A DNA stretch of 64,000 nucleotides from Rikenellaceae bacterium (lineage in GTDB: Bacteria > Bacteroidota > Bacteroidia > Bacteroidales > Rikenellaceae). The position numbers and the translations under genes were made by a program. The stretch is from assembly GCA_902363575.1 (NCBI GenBank), contig CABJAJ010000001.1, forward strand, positions 629,769 to 693,768, given 5' to 3'. This document shows, in pieces, positions 16,329 to 24,012 of this stretch; within the stretch, counting starts at the first letter, position 1; each line of letters starts with the position of its first letter. Below the pieces are notes generated by a model. That model saw only the letters and a list, made by a program, of their open reading frames with translations. It was not told the origin of the DNA and did not search any database.

Positions 16329-17113
16329 AAGACATAGAATTATTCAACGATCATTTTCAAAATTTCAAGGCATACGGCATCCCCAAAGCGCAGCTTATCA
16401 TCGCCGATGTGCCGTATAACCTCGGTGCGAATGCCTATGCCAGCAATCCGGCATGGTATGTTGATGGCGACAATAAGAACGGCGAGAGCGCACTCGCAGG
16501 CAAGCAGTTTTTCGACACCGACAAGGATTTCCGGCCTGCGGAGTTCATGCACTTTTGTAGTCAAATGCTTCGTAAGGACAAGCCTATCAAAGAGGAGAAA
16601 TCCGAGGGGGGGGGAAGATCGAAAGGAGGCGCGGCCTGTATGATCCTTTTCTGTCCTTTCGAGCAGATGCACTATTATATCGAACTCGGACAACGATATG
16701 GACTGAAACGCTACATCCCGCTCGTATTCCGCAAGGATTTCTCCGCGCAGGTACTCAAAGCCAACATGAAAGTCGTCGGCAACTGCGAATACGGATTGAT
16801 TCTCTACCGCGACCGCCTACCGAAATTCAACAATGACGGGAGGATGATATTCAACTGCTTCGATTGGGTACGCGATACAGATACGCCGAAGATCCACCCG
16901 ACGCAGAAACCCGTTCCCCTGCTGGAACGCCTGATCGAGATATTCACCGACAAAGGGGATGTAGTCATCGACCCGTGCGCAGGAAGCGGAACAACCCTGC
17001 TCGCGGCTGCCAATATGGGCCGAAAAGCATACGGATTCGAGATCAAAAAGGATTTCTGTGCCGAGGCAAGAGTAAAGGTATTACCAAGAATTTCAAAATC
17101 GCTATTCGTATGA
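16325..17113 (+). CDS. Beta-class N6A/N4C DNA methyltransferase with G9 tract
   Basis: 262 aa. Motif IV DVPYNLG (about residues 23-29) comes before motif I DPCAGSGTT (near 221), the beta-class order. HPTQKPVPLLERLI marks motif X region. Codons 94-97 hold nine G (16606-16614), read E-G-G-G; with 8 G a TGA follows within 15 codons, and with 10 G the frame ends before motif I. The inserted stretch KEEKSEGGGRSKGG looks like a flexible loop tolerant of a switch tract. It could methylate phage or host DNA in a phase-variable way. Confidence 0.85.
   Translation: MKDIELFNDHFQNFKAYGIPKAQLIIADVPYNLGANAYASNPAWYVDGDNKNGESALAGKQFFDTDKDFRPAEFMHFCSQMLRKDKPIKEEKSEGGGRSKGGAACMILFCPFEQMHYYIELGQRYGLKRYIPLVFRKDFSAQVLKANMKVVGNCEYGLILYRDRLPKFNNDGRMIFNCFDWVRDTDTPKIHPTQKPVPLLERLIEIFTDKGDVVIDPCAGSGTTLLAAANMGRKAYGFEIKKDFCAEARVKVLPRISKSLFV
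16606..16614 (+). repeat. Homopolymer G9 tract inside the methyltransferase gene
   Basis: Nine G in frame. Indels of one base would remove motif I and the C-terminal half of the enzyme. Confidence 0.9.
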
Positions 17114-17598
17114 AAAAGATTTTGGATGCTTGCTGCGGCAGTCGGATGTGCTGGTTCGACAAAGACAACCCCGATACGGTCTTCATGGACTGCCGCAGCG
17201 AGGAACATACCCTTTGCGATGGGCGCAGATTGGAGATCAGGCCCGATGTCGTCGGGGACTTCCGCAAGATGCCGTTTCCCGATAATTCGTTCTATCTCGT
17301 CCTGTTCGATCCTCCGCATCTGAATAACCTCGGCGAATCGTCATGGCTGGCGAAAAAATACGGTCGCCTCCTCCCCTCATGGGAGGATGACATCCGGCAA
17401 GGATTCGAAGAATGTATGCGTGTTCTCAAACCGAACGGAACGCTCATCTTCAAATGGAATGAGCAGCAGATACCCACCGCGCGGATCATCGAGATCATCG
17501 GACAAAAGCCCCTATTCGGGCATACGTCCGGCAAAGGCGGCAAAACGATATGGATGTGTTTCTTAAAAAACGAGAAATCGAATGAAACGCACCTATGA
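17110..17598 (+). CDS. Class I SAM-dependent methyltransferase-like protein
   Basis: 162 aa. ILDACCGSRM (motif I), VFMDCRSEE, LVLFDPPHL (DPPH in motif IV position), VLKPNGTLIFKWNE. It is a stand-alone Rossmann methyltransferase common in Bacteroidetes phages. Substrate unknown; DNA or a small molecule are both possible. ATG 17110 overlaps the previous stop by 4 bases. Confidence 0.8.
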   Translation: MKKILDACCGSRMCWFDKDNPDTVFMDCRSEEHTLCDGRRLEIRPDVVGDFRKMPFPDNSFYLVLFDPPHLNNLGESSWLAKKYGRLLPSWEDDIRQGFEECMRVLKPNGTLIFKWNEQQIPTARIIEIIGQKPLFGHTSGKGGKTIWMCFLKNEKSNETHL

Positions 17599-17758
17599 GA
17601 TTCAGGTCTGCATCCCGTCCGGATGTCGGCTGGTTGGATGCAAGACTGACGGAGATATTGCCGTCGTAATCTTTGAAGATGTCAGCGGCCCCGAAATCCG
17701 GCAAATCGGATTCATCCGAGAGCCTACGGGAGAAATTGAAGATGAAGATAATGAATAA
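17582..17758 (+). CDS. Hypothetical small protein
   Basis: 58 aa (MKRTYEIQV... GEIEDEDNE), beta-rich with an acidic tail; read directly from the sequence. It overlaps the end of the methyltransferase-like gene by 17 bases, which supports coupling. No family recognised. Confidence 0.55.
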   Translation: MKRTYEIQVCIPSGCRLVGCKTDGDIAVVIFEDVSGPEIRQIGFIREPTGEIEDEDNE

Positions 17759-17777
17759 CTCACAAAACGAATAAAAC

Positions 17778-18062
17778 ATGACGAGACCCTGCAAATGCGG
17801 CGAATGCGCCTTTTTCAAGAATGAAGATGCAAACGGCTACGGACATTGCATCATCACTCTGAATCAATACCGATGCGACGACCTCTGCAAATTCAAAGAG
17901 GATCATATGTCGGACGTGGAAACCCTACGAGCACTACATCATTACCAAAAATGGAGGCGCGGCGGGAACGGGAGGCCGCCGCATCCCTTTGTCGTCGGTC
18001 AGACGATAGACAATGCGATCCGCGCTTTGCGCCGCATAACCAAAGACACCCCGAAATTCTAA
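17778..18062 (+). CDS. Hypothetical protein with N-terminal Cys cluster
   Basis: 94 aa. CKCGECAFFK, then C-x13-C and a further Cys, form a possible zinc knuckle in the first 40 residues. The second half (LRALHHYQKWRRGGNGRPP) is a basic helix typical of small phage DNA-associated proteins. Confidence 0.65.
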   Translation: MTRPCKCGECAFFKNEDANGYGHCIITLNQYRCDDLCKFKEDHMSDVETLRALHHYQKWRRGGNGRPPHPFVVGQTIDNAIRALRRITKDTPKF

Positions 18063-18080
18063 CTCAAAACATCTATCATC

Positions 18081-18506
18081 ATGTGGTTTACAACAAAAGT
18101 TCGTTATGAAAAGACGAGAGAGAACGGTTCTCTGAAAACCATCACGGAGCCGTATTTGGTCGATGCCCTTTCATTCACGGAGGCAGAGGCCCGCATCACC
18201 AACGAGATGATGCCCTATACGTCGGGAGCATTCTCGGTATCGGCCGTGAAGCGCAGCAACATCTCGGAAATCTTTTGGGATGAGAACGGCGATCACTTCT
18301 ACAAGGCCAAGATCAACCTCATCACGCTCGACGAAAATACGGGCGCAGAGCGCAAGAAAGCGATCTATATCCTCGTACAGGCATCCGACCTGAATCAAGC
18401 CGCCAAGAACCTCGCCGAGGGTATGAGAGGTACAGTATCGGATTATGAGGTCGCCTCCATCGTCAAGACCCCGATTGTCGATGCCTATAAAATCGCCGAG
18501 AAATGA
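18081..18506 (+). CDS. DUF4494-like protein
   Basis: 141 aa. MWFTTKVRYEKTRENG, followed by EPYLVDALSFTEAEARI and FYKAKINLITLDENTG, matches the DUF4494 family of Bacteroidetes phages and mobile elements. Probably a small beta-barrel-like protein; function unknown. Confidence 0.75.
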   Translation: MWFTTKVRYEKTRENGSLKTITEPYLVDALSFTEAEARITNEMMPYTSGAFSVSAVKRSNISEIFWDENGDHFYKAKINLITLDENTGAERKKAIYILVQASDLNQAAKNLAEGMRGTVSDYEVASIVKTPIVDAYKIAEK

Positions 18507-18715
18507 ACGCGCGGCAATTCTTCGACAAAGTAGCTCTCATGCGGAAGCTGCAAAAGGAGTATTTCCGCACTCGGTCGAAAACCGCGCTCAATCAGAGTAA
18601 GGCGGTCGAGCGGGAAGTCGATGCCGAGATTGCGCGGGTGCATGACGCGCTCGGCACTCCGGCGACCAAGCAACCCGAACAACGGAACATATTTGAGGAG
18701 GGCGCATCATGGTAG
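18503..18715 (+). CDS. Hypothetical helical protein
   Basis: 70 aa, basic helical N-terminus and an acidic end. ATGA overlap with the previous gene. No family recognised. Confidence 0.6.
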   Translation: MNARQFFDKVALMRKLQKEYFRTRSKTALNQSKAVEREVDAEIARVHDALGTPATKQPEQRNIFEEGASW

Positions 18716-18894
18716 GGCTGGCAGAGGTATTCATGGATTTGGAGCGGGTCATAAATTCCCTGATCTCATGGGTATATCAACGCCCACAATGCGGATGGGG
18801 TTATATCGAAACCCGCCGTCCCTGCAAAGGTTATCCGAAGAGGTCGTTTTGGCAGCGAATACGCTCGAATCCGATGCGACGCAATTACCATTAA
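18709..18894 (+). CDS. Hypothetical small basic protein
   Basis: 61 aa. A hydrophobic helix (EVFMDLERVINSLISWVYQ) is followed by an Arg-rich tail. It overlaps the preceding gene by 7 bases. Weakly supported. Confidence 0.45.
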   Translation: MVGLAEVFMDLERVINSLISWVYQRPQCGWGYIETRRPCKGYPKRSFWQRIRSNPMRRNYH

Positions 18895-18957
18895 GGCCGA
18901 CAGTAGATAATGTAAAATACCCGCATTTCCGCGCGAAATAGCAATAAGTTTTGAATC

Positions 18958-19629
18958 ATGGAAACAACCTACAATAAAGACATAGCTCATTGCAGCGGCT
19001 ATTGCTGCCTGTTGAGCGACCAATGCCGGAGGTATCATCTCTTCCGCGCATGGGAGCGGCGTAAATTGCCGCCCGCTCCGTTTATTATGGCATGCTTCGA
19101 TATGGATACCGAAACATGCCCGAATTTCCTCCATTTGGAACAAACGACACCACGAAAAATGGAAAAGAAGAAAATCGTCATCACCTTGTCGCGGGTGTTC
19201 CCGACGACGCATAGCCGGAAAGGCCAGCCGACTGGCTTCAAGGAAAAGCTCGCATCAGGCTGTAAGTTGCATACCATCCGAGGCAATTTCGACCAATGGA
19301 ACGCCATCGCGGAGAAGATGCAACGGGGCGGCTATTGCCTCTCGATCCGCCAATGGTCGGGACGCCCGTACAACTCGCCGCAGGTAGAAATTGCCCACCT
19401 CGACCAGCCTATCGGCATCCAGCGGATAGAGCTGCATTATCATAGCGAAAACGATACGATCACCGCCCGCATCGACGGTCGGGAATGGATCGACGCGGAC
19501 TGCTATGAAATCGCCAAAAACGACGGACTGAATACAACCGACTTCAAAGAGTGGTTCTTCGGCCGACACCCGAAAGGGGATAAAGTTTTTCACGGCGTCA
19601 TCATCCATTTCACGGATTTTCGGTATTGA
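18958..19629 (+). CDS. ASCH/PUA-like domain protein with Cys-rich N-terminus
   Basis: 223 aa. Residues 1-67 contain six Cys. Residues about 68-223 (start KKKIVITLSRVFPTTHSRKG) fit an ASCH/PUA-like fold seen in phages. An internal ATG at 19159 could start the domain alone, so this may be two fused genes. The neighbouring VRR-NUC gene follows 1 base later. PUA-like folds bind RNA or modified bases; that is suggestive next to a DNA-modification operon but unproved. Confidence 0.6.
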   Translation: METTYNKDIAHCSGYCCLLSDQCRRYHLFRAWERRKLPPAPFIMACFDMDTETCPNFLHLEQTTPRKMEKKKIVITLSRVFPTTHSRKGQPTGFKEKLASGCKLHTIRGNFDQWNAIAEKMQRGGYCLSIRQWSGRPYNSPQVEIAHLDQPIGIQRIELHYHSENDTITARIDGREWIDADCYEIAKNDGLNTTDFKEWFFGRHPKGDKVFHGVIIHFTDFRY

Positions 19630-19630
19630 T

Positions 19631-19978
19631 ATGAGGCATCAGGAAAGCATCATCCAGCAGACCTGCGTCCGTTGGTTCCGAATGAAATACCCGCAGCTCG
19701 CCTTGCTCCTCTTCGCCGTCCCGAACGGCGGGGCACGGCTTCGATCCGAGGCGGCGATCATGAAAGCCGAGGGAACGATGAAAGGCGTCGCCGACCTCCT
19801 GCTCCTGTTCCCGGCAAAGCGGTTTCACGGCTTATGTATTGAGATGAAGACCCCGACGGGCCGACAGCAACCATCGCAAAAGGCATGGCAGGAGCGGGCG
19901 GAATGGGCCGGATACAAGTATGTCATCTGCCGCTCTTTTGACGAGTTCATGGCCGAAATCGACGCTTATTTGAAGTAA
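19631..19978 (+). CDS. VRR-NUC domain nuclease
   Basis: 115 aa, the full stand-alone VRR-NUC length. PNGG (about 32-35), MKGVADLLLL, LCIEMKTPTG (the E-x-K pair) and QKAWQERAEWAGYKYVIC are all in the family order. Acts on DNA junctions or flaps in phage recombination. Last gene before the promoter of the next operon. Confidence 0.9.
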   Translation: MRHQESIIQQTCVRWFRMKYPQLALLLFAVPNGGARLRSEAAIMKAEGTMKGVADLLLLFPAKRFHGLCIEMKTPTGRQQPSQKAWQERAEWAGYKYVICRSFDEFMAEIDAYLK

Positions 19979-20002
19979 ACTTTATTTTTTTGCCTTAATA
20001 GC

Positions 20003-20032
20003 TACCTATTAGGTACTATTTTTATACCTTTG
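20003..20032 (+). promoter_or_regulatory. Operator palindrome plus promoter for the DNA-modification operon
   Basis: Perfect palindrome TACCTA-T-TAGGTA (20003-20015) followed 22 bases after its start by TACCTTTG (20025-20032), a Bacteroidetes -7 element. No -33 TTG is well placed; the palindrome occupies that position. Near-identical arrangements occur at 35701-35729 and 54320-54348, so the three promoters are likely co-regulated. Confidence 0.7.
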
Positions 20033-20059
20033 TGGTATCTATCTTAAAAATGAACAGTT

Positions 20060-20674
20060 ATGAGTAAAGAGAACAAGCCTCTGAAAGCCATCGACGCCGA
20101 CTTCGTCTCGCTGGAATTGGATCGGTTGGAGCTGAACGAGGGTCAGCTCGACGGCCTCCCCGCGAATCCCCGCGAGATATTGGAGACGAAGCTCGACCTT
20201 CTGAAAAAGGATATTCAGGCATACCCCGAACTGATGAAATACCGTATGCTGCTGGTATATCCGCTCGACAACGGCAAGTATATCATCATCGGCGGCAATA
20301 TGCGCTATCGAGCCATGCTCGACCTCGGCTACAAGAATGCCCCGTGCGTCATCATCCCGAAAGAAACCCCCATTGAAAAGCTGAAAGCCTACACGATTCT
20401 CGATAACTCCGGCTTCGGTCGGTGGGAGTGGTCGATGCTGGCGAACGAATGGGACGCCGATGCTTTGGCCGCATGGGGCCTCGATCTGCCGATGAATGAA
20501 AGCGAGATCGACGTAGATAGCTTTTTCGACAAGCTTGACAAGGAGGCCGAGAAAGACAAGGGCGAGAAGATCACCGTCTCGATTCCCGATGAGTATGCCG
20601 ACCAAAAGGAGGAGATCAAATCCCGTATCGAGGCAACGCTCATGGGCGAGTCCGAGGGCATCAAGATCAAGTGA
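20060..20674 (+). CDS. ParB-like N-terminal domain protein
   Basis: 204 aa. The ParB/Srx-like fold is visible: VSLELDRLELNE, the GGNMRYRAMLDLGY motif (residues about 76-89, G-G-x-x-R-x-R), and KLKAYTILDN. C-terminal part helical and charged. ParB-like proteins in phages include nucleases and CTP-binding adaptors. It is the first gene of the dpdA/que operon and its stop overlaps the dpdA ATG. Confidence 0.8.
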   Translation: MSKENKPLKAIDADFVSLELDRLELNEGQLDGLPANPREILETKLDLLKKDIQAYPELMKYRMLLVYPLDNGKYIIIGGNMRYRAMLDLGYKNAPCVIIPKETPIEKLKAYTILDNSGFGRWEWSMLANEWDADALAAWGLDLPMNESEIDVDSFFDKLDKEAEKDKGEKITVSIPDEYADQKEEIKSRIEATLMGESEGIKIK

Positions 20675-21735
20675 TGAAAATCCATCTCGCAGGCAACAAT
20701 CCCTATCCGGGCATAATCCTGATCCGCTTGTATGAGAGCTGGATCGGCGAACGTCTCGGAAAATTCGGGGGGGGGTATTTAACGACCTGTATTTCAGAGT
20801 ATTTGAATAGAATACCTCTTAAAGAGATTAACAAGGATGCTATGAGGATATTTCTTGCCGGAGGAATTTCAGGCAACCTCCGCGAATTTTGGCAAAAGGT
20901 TATGAAAGTTTACTGTGCATCGCCCAACAGCCGCAAAGAAGTCATCGAAGCGATGAACAGCTTTCTCGCGGGCGACAAGGACAAAATAATGCGGGAATCC
21001 ATCTACGGAGCGGACTTCTTCGTCGGGGACGGGGATAGCACCCTATCAGGTATCAATGTCCTCGAAAGCTACTACTACCTGCGGAAGAACGAGGATTTCA
21101 TGCCTCTCGTCAGGCATTTCGGGTCATTCCTGCTCGATAGCGGGGCTTATACGTTCATGGCCGGTTCCCACAAGGGCGGCTGTGATTGGGATGCCTATGT
21201 ATCGGAGTATGCCGACTTCATCAACCGCTTCGACGTAAAACTCTTTTTCGAGTTGGATATTGACAGCGTCGTCGGGCTGGCGGAGGTCGAGCGGTTGCGG
21301 CACAAGCTCGAAAGGATGACGGGCAAGAAGCCCATCCCCGTATGGCACAAGAACCGAGGCAAGGAGTATTTCGTCAAGATGTGCGAGGAATACCCCTATG
21401 TCGCCATCGGAGGCATCGTAACGAAAGAAATTCCCCGCAAAGTCTATGAGACGGCGTTTCCGTGGTTCATCAACACCGCCCACAAGCACAAGGCGAAGAT
21501 TCACGGGCTGGGATACACCACCGTCGCCAACCTGCAAAAGTATCGGTTCGATTCGGTCGATAGCACCGCATGGCTCTACGGCAATCGCGGCGGCTACATC
21601 TGCAAGTTCAACCCGCGCACCGGATTGATGGAGCAGATGAGCAAAGAGGGATGCAGGCTCAAATCGAGAGAGGGCGCGGTAAACAACTTCAACGAGTGGG
21701 TCAAGTTCAGCCGATACGCCGAAAAATTCCTGTAA
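20674..21735 (+). CDS. dpdA: DpdA-like transglycosylase (7-deazaguanine into DNA), with G9 tract
   Basis: 353 aa. TGT-superfamily core: LLDSGAYTFMAG (catalytic-type Asp), LFFELDIDSV (second Asp), PVWHKNRG, AIGGIV, HGLGYTT, WLYGNRGG. The Cys zinc site of bacterial tRNA-TGT is missing, as in phage DpdA. With queC, queD, queE and folE following, the expected role is exchange of guanine in DNA for preQ0 or a derivative. Codons 32-34 contain nine G (20767-20775); with 8 G a TAA follows at once, and with 10 G a TAG follows 12 codons on. M57 (ATG 20842, MRIFLAGGISGNLREFW) is a possible internal start and resembles the first residues MKIHLAGNN. The first 56 codons may thus be a switchable leader or extension. 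Confidence 0.85.
   Translation: MKIHLAGNNPYPGIILIRLYESWIGERLGKFGGGYLTTCISEYLNRIPLKEINKDAMRIFLAGGISGNLREFWQKVMKVYCASPNSRKEVIEAMNSFLAGDKDKIMRESIYGADFFVGDGDSTLSGINVLESYYYLRKNEDFMPLVRHFGSFLLDSGAYTFMAGSHKGGCDWDAYVSEYADFINRFDVKLFFELDIDSVVGLAEVERLRHKLERMTGKKPIPVWHKNRGKEYFVKMCEEYPYVAIGGIVTKEIPRKVYETAFPWFINTAHKHKAKIHGLGYTTVANLQKYRFDSVDSTAWLYGNRGGYICKFNPRTGLMEQMSKEGCRLKSREGAVNNFNEWVKFSRYAEKFL
20767..20775 (+). repeat. Homopolymer G9 tract inside dpdA
   Basis: Nine G, in frame as read (K-F-G-G-G-Y). A one-base change truncates the product at about 34-46 residues unless translation restarts at ATG 20842. Confidence 0.9.
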
Positions 21736-21766
21736 TTCCGATTCTTACTTAAAAAGCAACAAGGAT

Positions 21767-22423
21767 ATGAAAGATTCTGTCATCATCGTATCGGGAGGCA
21801 TGGATAGCATCACCCTCCTGCATGAAAAGGCCGAGGAAATCGCATTGGCCGTAACGTTCGACTATGGGAGCAACCACAACAAGCGCGAGGCCGAGTGCGC
21901 CGCGCGGCATTGCCAGCAGCTCGGCATCGAACACATCATCATCCCGCTTGCATTCATCGGTCAGTATTTCAAATCCTCGCTTTTGGAGGGCGCGGACGCC
22001 GTGCCGGAGGGCCATTATGAGGCCGAAAACATGAAATCGACCGTCGTGCCGTTCCGCAATGGCATCATGCTTTCTGTGGCCTGCGGGCTTGCCGAAAGCA
22101 GAAAGTTGAGCAAGGTACTCATCGCCAATCACGGCGGCGACCATGCGATCTATCCCGATTGCCGCGCGGGATTCGTGCATTCCATGTCGGAGGCCATGCG
22201 GCACGGCACCTACATCGGGGTACAGATCGACGCGCCCTATACAGGCATCAGCAAATCCGACATCGCCCGCATCGGCAAACGGCTCGGTCTCGACTACTCC
22301 ACGACCTACTCCTGCTACAAGGGCGGCGAAAAGCATTGCGGCAAGTGCGGGACATGCGTCGAGCGCAAGGAAGCCCTCCGAGATGCCGGAATCGAAGATA
22401 CGACGGAGTATGAAACGGAATGA
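21767..22423 (+). CDS. queC: 7-cyano-7-deazaguanine (preQ0) synthase
   Basis: 218 aa. PP-loop SGGMDS (about residues 9-14), NHGGDHAIYPDCR, and C-terminal zinc site C-x8-C-x2-C-x2-C (SCYKGGEKHCGKCGTC). Converts 7-carboxy-7-deazaguanine to preQ0 using ATP and ammonia. No glutamine-amidotransferase fusion is present, unlike the Gat-QueC of archaeosine-DNA phages, so the expected base is preQ0 rather than G+. It overlaps the transporter by 14 bases. Confidence 0.93.
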   Translation: MKDSVIIVSGGMDSITLLHEKAEEIALAVTFDYGSNHNKREAECAARHCQQLGIEHIIIPLAFIGQYFKSSLLEGADAVPEGHYEAENMKSTVVPFRNGIMLSVACGLAESRKLSKVLIANHGGDHAIYPDCRAGFVHSMSEAMRHGTYIGVQIDAPYTGISKSDIARIGKRLGLDYSTTYSCYKGGEKHCGKCGTCVERKEALRDAGIEDTTEYETE

Positions 22424-23069
22424 CGCCAATCTCATCACGCTGAATGTCGTGTTTGTCGTGTGCCTGATCGTGGCGAACGTCGTTACGAGCAAGGTTCTCG
22501 ATACCGGCATCCATATCGGCGGGGTTCCGATTCTCATTCCGGGCGCGGCTTTGACCTATGCCATGACTTTCCTATGTACGGATGTCATCGGCGAGATATG
22601 GGGCAAAAAAGAGGCGAACAAGGCCGTTATCAGGGGCTTTGTAGCCCAACTTGTCGCCCTCGTCCTGATTATCCTGACGATGTATCTCCCCGCCTATGAC
22701 GAGGAAATGCAACGGGCCTACCGGATGCTGCTCGGTCAGACGCCGGTATTCGTATTCGGGTCGCTGGTCGCCTATCTATGCTCCCAAAGCTGGGATGTAT
22801 GGATATTCCACAAGATACGAGGACGGTTCTGCGGCAATCCCAAACGGCGGTGGATATGGAACAACGCATCGACCCTGACCTCGCAGATCATCGACACGGC
22901 GATTTACATCTCAATCGCATTCGGCATCGGTCTCGGATGGTTCATGCAGGAGGGCGGCATGATGCTCGTCCTCGGCATGGTCATCGGGCAATACCTGCTC
23001 AAAGCGGGGTTGGCTCTATGCGACACGCCGTTTTTCTACCTCTTAACTCGCAAATATCAAGAAGTATAG
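22410..23069 (+). CDS. yhhQ: Queuosine precursor transporter (YhhQ/COG1738 family)
   Basis: 219 aa integral membrane protein with about six TM segments (LNVVFVVCLIVANVVTSKV, ALTYAMTFLCTDVIGEIWG, LVALVLIILTMYL, SLVAYLCSQSWDVWIFHKI, QIIDTAIYISIAFGIGLG, GQYLLKAGLALCDTPFFYLL). The D-x-x-G-E-x-x-G and SQ-x-WD features are family hallmarks. Imports preQ0/preQ1, so the phage can salvage as well as synthesise the precursor. Confidence 0.88.
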   Translation: MKRNDANLITLNVVFVVCLIVANVVTSKVLDTGIHIGGVPILIPGAALTYAMTFLCTDVIGEIWGKKEANKAVIRGFVAQLVALVLIILTMYLPAYDEEMQRAYRMLLGQTPVFVFGSLVAYLCSQSWDVWIFHKIRGRFCGNPKRRWIWNNASTLTSQIIDTAIYISIAFGIGLGWFMQEGGMMLVLGMVIGQYLLKAGLALCDTPFFYLLTRKYQEV

Positions 23070-23071
23070 CA

Positions 23072-23431
23072 ATGTATTACGTTTCAAAAAGAATGGAGAT
23101 CGCGGGAAGCCATCGGCTGACCCTCTCCTACAAAAGCCAATGCCAGCAGTTACACGGCCATAATTGGGTCGTAACGGTGTTCTGCAAGGCAAAAAAACTG
23201 AATGCCGACGGAATGGTCTGCGATTTCAAGCGGATCAAGGACAAGATTCACGGCTACCTCGATCACGGTAACTTCAACAAGCTGCTGCCGTTCAATCCGA
23301 CGGCCGAGAACATTGCCCGATGGATCGTCGAGCAGATTCCCGAATGCTACAAGGCGACGGTGCAGGAAAGCGAGGGCAACGTCGCAATCTATGTCTCGGA
23401 CACCAGCAAAGACGAGGAGGGCGCACTATGA
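23072..23431 (+). CDS. queD: 6-carboxy-5,6,7,8-tetrahydropterin synthase
   Basis: 119 aa. Zinc/catalytic motif CQQLHGHNW, AGSHRL, an Asp-His in YLDHGNFN, and PTAENIARWI. Second step of preQ0 synthesis, acting on dihydroneopterin triphosphate. Stop overlaps the queE start. Confidence 0.92.
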   Translation: MYYVSKRMEIAGSHRLTLSYKSQCQQLHGHNWVVTVFCKAKKLNADGMVCDFKRIKDKIHGYLDHGNFNKLLPFNPTAENIARWIVEQIPECYKATVQESEGNVAIYVSDTSKDEEGAL

Positions 23432-24012
23432 GAGTAAACGAAATTTTCTACTCGATTCAAGGCGAGGGCCGCTATACCGGCACTCCGGCGATCTTTATTC
23501 GCCTTGCTGGATGCAATCTCCGATGCGATTTCTGCGATACGGAGCATCAGCCCTACCAAGACCTCACCGAAGAGGAGATCATGCGGCAAATCGCCGATTT
23601 TCCGACCTCGCACGTCGTGATTACAGGAGGAGAACCGATGTTGCAGATCACGCAATCGCTGATCCATCGACTACGCAACGGAGCGGGCAAGTTCGTACAG
23701 GTGGAAACCAACGGCACGATCCCGATCAAATGCTATCTCCCCGTCGATTGGATCACCTGCTCGCCGAAATTCGACTTTTGCCCTCATGCCGAGCTTCGGC
23801 TCCAACGCATCGACGAGCTGAAAGTCGTATATCAAGGTCAGGATATGACGGCATACGACGGCATCGAGGCCAAAGAGTACTACTTGCAGCCCTGCGATTT
23901 CAAGGACGAGGCACGGAACGCGGAAAACCTCGCGGCAACTATCAACTACATCAAATCACACCCGAAATGGAAGCTATCACTCCAAACGCAGAAGATATTA
24001 TCGGTGCGCTGA
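23428..24012 (+). CDS. queE: 7-carboxy-7-deazaguanine synthase (radical SAM)
   Basis: 194 aa. IFYSIQGEGRYTGTPAIFIRLAGCN splits to show the GEG motif; radical SAM CNLRCDFCD; VITGGEPM; VETNGT. Ring contraction to CDG. Shorter than E. coli QueE but standard for the small clade. It overlaps queD by 4 and folE by 46 bases, a tight operon. Confidence 0.92.
   Translation: MRVNEIFYSIQGEGRYTGTPAIFIRLAGCNLRCDFCDTEHQPYQDLTEEEIMRQIADFPTSHVVITGGEPMLQITQSLIHRLRNGAGKFVQVETNGTIPIKCYLPVDWITCSPKFDFCPHAELRLQRIDELKVVYQGQDMTAYDGIEAKEYYLQPCDFKDEARNAENLAATINYIKSHPKWKLSLQTQKILSVR

Noticed and set aside
18621..18941. 106-aa frame overlapping two small genes
   Set aside because: Different frame from both coupled genes, no leader and no domain.
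22143..22409. Upstream extension of the transporter frame
   Set aside because: It only shadows queC in another frame; the TM protein begins at ATG 22410.
23202..23966. Upstream extension of the folE frame
   Set aside because: Arg/Ser-rich shadow of queD and queE; ATG 23967 gives the normal GTP cyclohydrolase length.
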